DNA from: Bacteroidales bacterium | GTDB lineage: Bacteria; Bacteroidota; Bacteroidia; Bacteroidales; Dysgonomonadaceae | NCBI GenBank assembly: GCA_012728155.1 | Contig: JAAYFR010000392.1 | Location: 1-10,943 of the forward strand | DNA length: 10,943 nucleotides | Direction of reading: 5' to 3' | In this document: positions 6,331 through 10,943 of the stretch, piece by piece | Position numbering within the stretch: the first letter of the stretch is position 1 | How the letters are laid out: every line of letters begins with the position of its first letter | Notes under the pieces: model-generated | Seen by the model: the letters and a program-made list of their open reading frames with translations, nothing else | Told to the model about the DNA's origin: nothing | The model's database searches: none | Program-made: the position numbers and the translations under genes

Positions 6331-7509
6331 ATGAATAATCATCAAAAATATATTATTGTATCTATATTTCTTCTTACGTCATGCATAAAATCGGATGTGG
6401 AAATCCCGCCGACGGAAATTGAACCACCCATTGAAGAGGAAATAACCGATATCACTTATACGGCTGCCATCGATCCGGATAAAATAACACGAAATTCGGC
6501 AGGGATCTCATTTACTCCTACCAACCGGTTAAGAGAATGGGGGGTCTATTATAGTGAAACAGAAGCGACGATAAATGATCCGGTAAAAAGGGAATTTTTA
6601 AAAGCAGAGATAACCATTAGCGACCTTCAACCCAAGACAGACTATTATATTCTCCCTTATGTGAAGGACAAAAATTACCAAATCACCTATTTAGAGGGAG
6701 CCCATTTTAAGACGAAAAACGTACTATCAGGCATAAAAGGCACCTATGCATCTCCTCCAAAATTAGAAAATGGCCGGGTAAATGTCGGCAAATTAATCAA
6801 TGAACTAAAAGATCTGAATGCCAATACTTACAATTGGTTGATATGGCGTGGCGAAAAAGATTGGGACGATCTGCAGTTATTCCTGCCGCTCGAAAAAAAA
6901 AACAAAATCGATGTATGGGTAACCCTCGTTCCCTATTCAGAATCAAAGCCCAAGACCAATTGGTCATCCGAACCGTTCCAGACAGATTATGTGAAATGGG
7001 CCGAAGAAATAGCCAAGCTGAGTTTGGAATACCCTAACCTTACGGCATTAAGTATTGATGATTTTGTTGGTTGGAATATGCAGTTTTATACGCCGGAATA
7101 TACCGCCGAATTCGTACAAGTCATGCGCGATATCAACCCTCTATTGGCTTTCGTGCCCTGCATTTATTATAATTCCCCCAAAACAGTAAATTATTCAGAT
7201 TATTTGCCCTACTTCGATGGCATTCTGTTTCCCTATAAAGCAGAGTCATCCGGAAAAGAGACGCTAAGCCGGTCGGATCTCCTGGTGAATGAAATAGAGT
7301 GGATGCGGACAAAATTCAAAGGATTGCCTCTGATCATCGATATTTATTCGAGTGCCCATTCAAAAGCAGGATCCTCCACGCCATCCTATGTTTCTGAAAT
7401 GATACAGTTATCAAAAAAACATGGAGACGGATTAATCATCTATACTCATCCTCATCCAACGAATGCCCAAGAGAAGTATATTATTATCAAAGAGGAGTTT
7501 TCGAAATAG
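6331..7509 (+). CDS. Lipoprotein with Fn3-like module and compact barrel, putative glycoside hydrolase
   Basis: ATG 6331 is preferred over the in-frame ATG 6307 because it gives a usual 18-residue lipoprotein signal (MNNHQKYIIVSIFLLTSC, lipobox LTSC, Cys18) and has an AGAAG stretch upstream; the longer start would give a 26-residue signal with an extra basic head. The product is 392 residues. A Glu/Pro-rich linker follows Cys18. Residues about 38-130 resemble the Fn3-like modules common in Bacteroidota lipoproteins (WGVYYSETEATINDP, then ISDLQPKTDYYILPYV). Residues about 133-385 read as a small TIM barrel: SGIKGTYASP, KIDVWVTLVPY, LTALSIDDFVGW (239-250), LAFVPCIYY, FDGILFPY, LPLIIDIYSSAHS and DGLIIYTHPH. 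The Asp243-Asp244 pair sits where neighbours carry Asp-Glu. The Fn3 module probably spaces the barrel away from the membrane. The enzyme family is not recognised, so the hydrolase role is inferred. Confidence 0.68.
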   Translation: MNNHQKYIIVSIFLLTSCIKSDVEIPPTEIEPPIEEEITDITYTAAIDPDKITRNSAGISFTPTNRLREWGVYYSETEATINDPVKREFLKAEITISDLQPKTDYYILPYVKDKNYQITYLEGAHFKTKNVLSGIKGTYASPPKLENGRVNVGKLINELKDLNANTYNWLIWRGEKDWDDLQLFLPLEKKNKIDVWVTLVPYSESKPKTNWSSEPFQTDYVKWAEEIAKLSLEYPNLTALSIDDFVGWNMQFYTPEYTAEFVQVMRDINPLLAFVPCIYYNSPKTVNYSDYLPYFDGILFPYKAESSGKETLSRSDLLVNEIEWMRTKFKGLPLIIDIYSSAHSKAGSSTPSYVSEMIQLSKKHGDGLIIYTHPHPTNAQEKYIIIKEEFSK

Positions 7510-7511
7510 AT

Positions 7512-7568
7512 CCAGAATAAGACCGCATTTTTCACTATATATGGCGCTTTTTATCTGGCTCTTTTTTT
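7512..7568 (+). terminator. Hairpin plus T-tract after gene 6, likely intrinsic terminator
   Basis: CCAGA (7512-7516) pairs with TCTGG (7554-7558), continuing through TAAGA (7518-7522) with TTTTA (7549-7553) past one bulged A and a G-T pair. CGC (7524-7526) can pair with GCG (7544-7546) inside an internal loop. A run of seven T residues (7562-7568) follows within four bases. This is the most terminator-like structure in the window, and it separates gene 6 from the long gene that starts at 7596. Confidence 0.5.
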
Positions 7569-7595
7569 CTTATTATTAAAATATTGTTCATAGCT

Positions 7596-10500
7596 ATGAA
7601 GAGGTTATTTATCATTTTTTTCTTTTTTGCCCTGATAGGGGCAGGCATGTCTCATGCACAAGAGATAATCACCACAGAAGGATCACCATTGGAAATTACC
7701 GCCGAACCCAATATACAAGTGAAATGGAAAGGGGAAATGCTGCTGTGTAGCGACTCTCTCTCCTGGGCGGCAGGCCAAACCGTGGGAGATCATGCCGAGA
7801 CCTTTATGGTCACACGTGAAAACGGATGGCAGACTATCAATGTCTGGAACAGCAATAATGTAGCACCCTATCGCAGAGAGATCGGACTATCGCCCGACGG
7901 GAAAAAGATGGAATTGACTTTCCAGGTGCACCAGGATGCCCTGATGGAAGAGTATCTCTCGCCACTTATCACCTATAAAATTCTGGTGCCCGCCTCCACA
8001 TTGGAGAACTCAACTTGGGACGCCTTGACGGGACGGTCGCAGAACGCCCGTTGGAGCAGCGGCCGTTTTGATGCTTCCACACCCGACGGAAATATCACGA
8101 CCGGAACCCGGTGGATCACCTTCAATACCCCGAAGGGACCCATCACTTTCGATTTCAACCCACACGGGGTGAGCACCTATTATGTGGCAACGATCAATAC
8201 GATGGTAGCACAATGGACGGTAGCCAAGAAAGGGGAGATGCTGGAGCTCTCCTTTTCCACAGCCGCCACCCATTACGGAGGTGATTTCACCAGTAAATTC
8301 ACCCTCTTCGAGGGAGATAAAAGCGATTACGCAAGCCATCACGCCGCCACCTATTATCACTATTTCTCCGAACTTCAAAAAGAAAAGCTATACTCTTTCA
8401 ACGACAAAACGGGGAAAGATTTCACCAACATCGGCGTGGAAGAATATGACCCGGCGAAAGGCTATGGCTGGCAACGTGCCGAAGGACTTTCCATCGCAGG
8501 AAGGGATCAATCAGGTGCTTTATACGCATCCTGCTCCTCAACAAGTCCCAACACCTTTATCACCGAAGGATTGCGCCCGGGACTATACCTTATCACCATC
8601 AAGACCAGTGCGTTGAAGAGAAAGGAAGGACCATTCGACCTTTCACTCAATGGTGAGGATATTTATCATGCCGTGGAGGTGGACAAGGGCAAGGTGGCCT
8701 ATATGACCTTTGTAAGGTGGATAGAGGAGGGCAGAGCCGAGGTAGGCTTTAAAGGAGACTGGGCAGCCAGTGTCATCGGATTCCAGCTTTTCATGCACCG
8801 CGAAGAGGATTTCCAATTCCGACGGGGAAACTGGCTGAAGAAAGATGGTTTTTGCCCCGGCATCCTCTTCGCCAATTATTACGACACGCCACCGGTCTAT
8901 GGGAAAGCACTCACTTTCGCCTCTCTTGCGGGGGAGATTGAGGAGGCATCGCAGATTCCGTCATTACCGGAGTTGGGCACGGCATTGCCCGACCAGCAGG
9001 CGGACGAGCTGGCCTGGCGGTTCAATAGCCCGCTGGGAACCATGGGACCCGACAACTGGGGTACCTTCAATGAATTCAACACGCCTGCCAAAATAGAAAA
9101 ACGATTGGACCAGATTAAAGCCGGCGGTGTAAATGCGGTGATACTGAATGGCCTCCTTTCAAGGCATACCTATGCCGCACATTTGCCACGGGTGGAAAAG
9201 AATATCGGGAAAACCGTGGAAATAGCACACCGGAAGGGAATGAAGATCATCGACCACCAAGATCTGACAATAATATGGAATGCCGATATGGGATTCCGGT
9301 TCCTGGCCGCGAACCCCGGTTATCTACAGTATAACCACACCAATGGATTGCCCACATGGGGATTATGTCCCGTTAACCCCGATTTTAAATATGGATACTT
9401 CTTCCCTTATATCTCCGACCATATCCAAAATACCCAAATCGATGGCCTCATGTTAGACGAGACAGTATTCCACTATGCCAATTTCTGCAGTTGCCCTCAC
9501 TGTAGGGAATCCTTCCATCAAATCTCCGGACTGGTACTGCCGGATGATGAGACCAGTCCGTTATTACACGATAAATCCTCAAAATTATGGAAGACCTGGA
9601 TTGAGGGGCGCAAACATGCCATGGCACAATGGAGAATCGACCTGAGCGACCTCACCCACACCATCAACCCCTATTTCTCTAACTTAGAATATTATTCCGA
9701 AGGGGGATTCTTAGCCAATGCCGCTTCATACGGGCAGGGAGGAGACCTCCCCTTGAGCGCCAGGTCGAAAGACTTCTTGGGGACCGAGATCATGAGCCGC
9801 GACGTGTGGGACGATTATCGCTATAATTTTACCAGTCGCAATATGTATAACAGCCTCAGGGAAACCTATGGATCACCTATCTTCGGATTGGTATATCCCG
9901 CCGGCGTATTTAATTATGCCCTTATCGGATGGGCGATGAACAATATGTTCGGGCAGGTGACCTGGTCCATGGTCGATTTTGAGGGGAAAGAAAAGATGAA
10001 TCCATATACCGGCTGGAAAGAGGATATGAACAAGGTTACTTCCGCCCCCTATACCGATATCGCGGTGATCTTTTCACGATCGACAAGGGACTGGTCGGAG
10101 AAGAACACGGGAAACTATCCCAAAGAGATCATGGGGACCGGCCAGCTCCTGGCATCAAAGCATATACCCCACACCTTTATCTTGGACGACGCGATCCCTG
10201 AACAGGATATCTCGAGATTCAGGGTTCTACTGGCGCCGGGAATGGATTGTGTCTCGGAGGAACAGGAGCGGGTTTTGACACAATTTATCCGGGACGGCGG
10301 AACCCTGTTCCTTACAGGCGAGGCCGGAACGCTCACGCCATTCGGTGAGGGCAGGGACAAAAGGGCTTTCGGCGATATCCTCACCGGAAGCAAGCTTGCC
10401 GAAGCCGGGAAGACTGATTGGGTAGAAGTGAAATATGGCAAGGGAAAGGTGGTATATGCAGCAGGCAAAAGCTTGATCAATGAATTCTGCCCTTCAATCA

Positions 10501-10931
10501 GGGAGACCGGAATGGTCTACCGCTTTGACCCCGACCCGAAAATAACCGCGCTCAACGAGAAAATATTAAGGCATACGATTGGAACGATAATGCTCGAACC
10601 CATATCTATTCCTTCCAAAGTGCTTGTGACAGCATACAAGGACAAGGCAAAGGAAAGGAATAGCGTAATGGTGCATCTGCTGAATGCCACGGGAGTGAAA
10701 GTGAAGCACGGCGACAATCTTCCCCTGCCCGATCCTGAATGGGAACCGATAAGGGAGGAGATGAGTTTTGAAATTACAATGCCTTCCCTCAAAAAGGCTT
10801 ATTATGCATCGCCTGACACTGAAGGGCACAAAAAAGTCGACTTCCGGAAAACAGGGAAAAACCGGTATAAAGTCACCCTGCCCGCCGGAACTGTGGATAA
10901 GTATGGTATTGTCTATCTTCTTCAGAAATGA
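7596..10931 (+). CDS. Large secreted multidomain glycoside-hydrolase-like protein with amidotransferase-like module
   Basis: The frame opens at a TTG (7584), but ATG 7596 gives a standard Sec signal (MKRLFIIFFFFALIG, cleavage after SHA-QE) and 1,111 residues. Residues about 26-258 are a beta-sandwich-like region. Residues about 266-401 resemble a malectin/CBM-type module (YSFNDKTG, KGYGWQ, FDLSLNGEDIY). Residues about 476-815 read as a barrel: LDQIKAGGVNAVILNG, then DGLMLDETVFH with Asp621-Glu622, immediately followed by a CSCPHC cluster (Cys631, Cys633, Cys636), and later LGTEIMSRDVWDDYRY with Glu731. Residues about 820-930 resemble the beta-galactosidase trimerisation (amidotransferase-like) module: DISRFRVLLAPG and LTQFIRDGGTLFLTG. 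A beta domain of about 110 residues ends the protein. This order recalls GH42-like enzymes, but I cannot assign a family. The module near 820-930 parallels the one in the first gene of the window. The substrate is unknown. Confidence 0.82.
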   Translation: MKRLFIIFFFFALIGAGMSHAQEIITTEGSPLEITAEPNIQVKWKGEMLLCSDSLSWAAGQTVGDHAETFMVTRENGWQTINVWNSNNVAPYRREIGLSPDGKKMELTFQVHQDALMEEYLSPLITYKILVPASTLENSTWDALTGRSQNARWSSGRFDASTPDGNITTGTRWITFNTPKGPITFDFNPHGVSTYYVATINTMVAQWTVAKKGEMLELSFSTAATHYGGDFTSKFTLFEGDKSDYASHHAATYYHYFSELQKEKLYSFNDKTGKDFTNIGVEEYDPAKGYGWQRAEGLSIAGRDQSGALYASCSSTSPNTFITEGLRPGLYLITIKTSALKRKEGPFDLSLNGEDIYHAVEVDKGKVAYMTFVRWIEEGRAEVGFKGDWAASVIGFQLFMHREEDFQFRRGNWLKKDGFCPGILFANYYDTPPVYGKALTFASLAGEIEEASQIPSLPELGTALPDQQADELAWRFNSPLGTMGPDNWGTFNEFNTPAKIEKRLDQIKAGGVNAVILNGLLSRHTYAAHLPRVEKNIGKTVEIAHRKGMKIIDHQDLTIIWNADMGFRFLAANPGYLQYNHTNGLPTWGLCPVNPDFKYGYFFPYISDHIQNTQIDGLMLDETVFHYANFCSCPHCRESFHQISGLVLPDDETSPLLHDKSSKLWKTWIEGRKHAMAQWRIDLSDLTHTINPYFSNLEYYSEGGFLANAASYGQGGDLPLSARSKDFLGTEIMSRDVWDDYRYNFTSRNMYNSLRETYGSPIFGLVYPAGVFNYALIGWAMNNMFGQVTWSMVDFEGKEKMNPYTGWKEDMNKVTSAPYTDIAVIFSRSTRDWSEKNTGNYPKEIMGTGQLLASKHIPHTFILDDAIPEQDISRFRVLLAPGMDCVSEEQERVLTQFIRDGGTLFLTGEAGTLTPFGEGRDKRAFGDILTGSKLAEAGKTDWVEVKYGKGKVVYAAGKSLINEFCPSIRETGMVYRFDPDPKITALNEKILRHTIGTIMLEPISIPSKVLVTAYKDKAKERNSVMVHLLNATGVKVKHGDNLPLPDPEWEPIREEMSFEITMPSLKKAYYASPDTEGHKKVDFRKTGKNRYKVTLPAGTVDKYGIVYLLQK

Positions 10932-10943
10932 TATATGAACCCC

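Noticed and set aside
7584..7595. Longer start (TTG at 7584) for the large secreted protein.
   Set aside because: ATG 7596 begins a standard signal peptide; the extra four codons use a weak start codon and add nothing.
10935..10943. Possible start of a next gene (ATG AAC CCC) three bases after the last stop.
   Set aside because: Only three codons are visible before the window ends, so no coding claim can be supported.

Overview
The window looks like an accessory carbohydrate-processing locus from a member of the Bacteroidota, probably a Bacteroidales-type organism. The evidence is indirect. Upstream regions are A-rich with few Shine-Dalgarno sequences, one exact TAnnTTTG -7 promoter box is visible, there are two lipoproteins with Bacteroidota-style N-termini, one of them with a GVYYS-type Fn3-like module, and a DUF1080 protein is present. 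No rRNA, tRNA, CRISPR array, insertion sequence or phage gene was seen. No SusC/SusD pair, transporter or regulator lies inside the window.

All seven genes are on the plus strand. In order they are: (1) the 3' part of a GHL10/DUF187-like glycosyl-hydrolase protein with a glutamine-amidotransferase-like (beta-galactosidase trimerisation-like) module before the visible half barrel; (2) a complete DegT/DnrJ/EryC1/StrS-type PLP aminotransferase with a twin-arginine signal; (3) a secreted DUF1080 (3-keto-glycoside hydrolase type) protein; (4) a Tat-exported barrel protein resembling family GH20 around its Asp-Glu pair; (5) a lipoprotein with a barrel-type glycoside-hydrolase-like architecture; (6) a lipoprotein with an Fn3-like module followed by a compact barrel; (7) a secreted protein of about 1,111 residues with a beta-sandwich, a malectin/CBM-like module, a barrel with a Cys-x-Cys-x-x-Cys motif, and an amidotransferase-like module.

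The genes are co-oriented but separated by about 60 to 210 bases. Strong hairpins follow genes 1, 2 and 6, and a promoter-like box precedes gene 5. The locus may therefore be several transcription units or a processed long transcript rather than a tight operon.

All six proteins with a visible N-terminus carry export signals of three kinds (Tat, Sec/SPI, Sec/SPII). The working picture, which is inference, is an extracytoplasmic pathway for an unusual glycoside. Several poorly classified barrel enzymes would trim the substrate. The DUF1080 protein would cleave a 3-keto-glycoside. A periplasmic DegT enzyme, related by its N-terminal signature to scyllo-inosose/AHBA-type aminotransferases, would act on a keto or amino sugar or a cyclitol. 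The dehydrogenase that would make a 3-keto substrate is not in the window.
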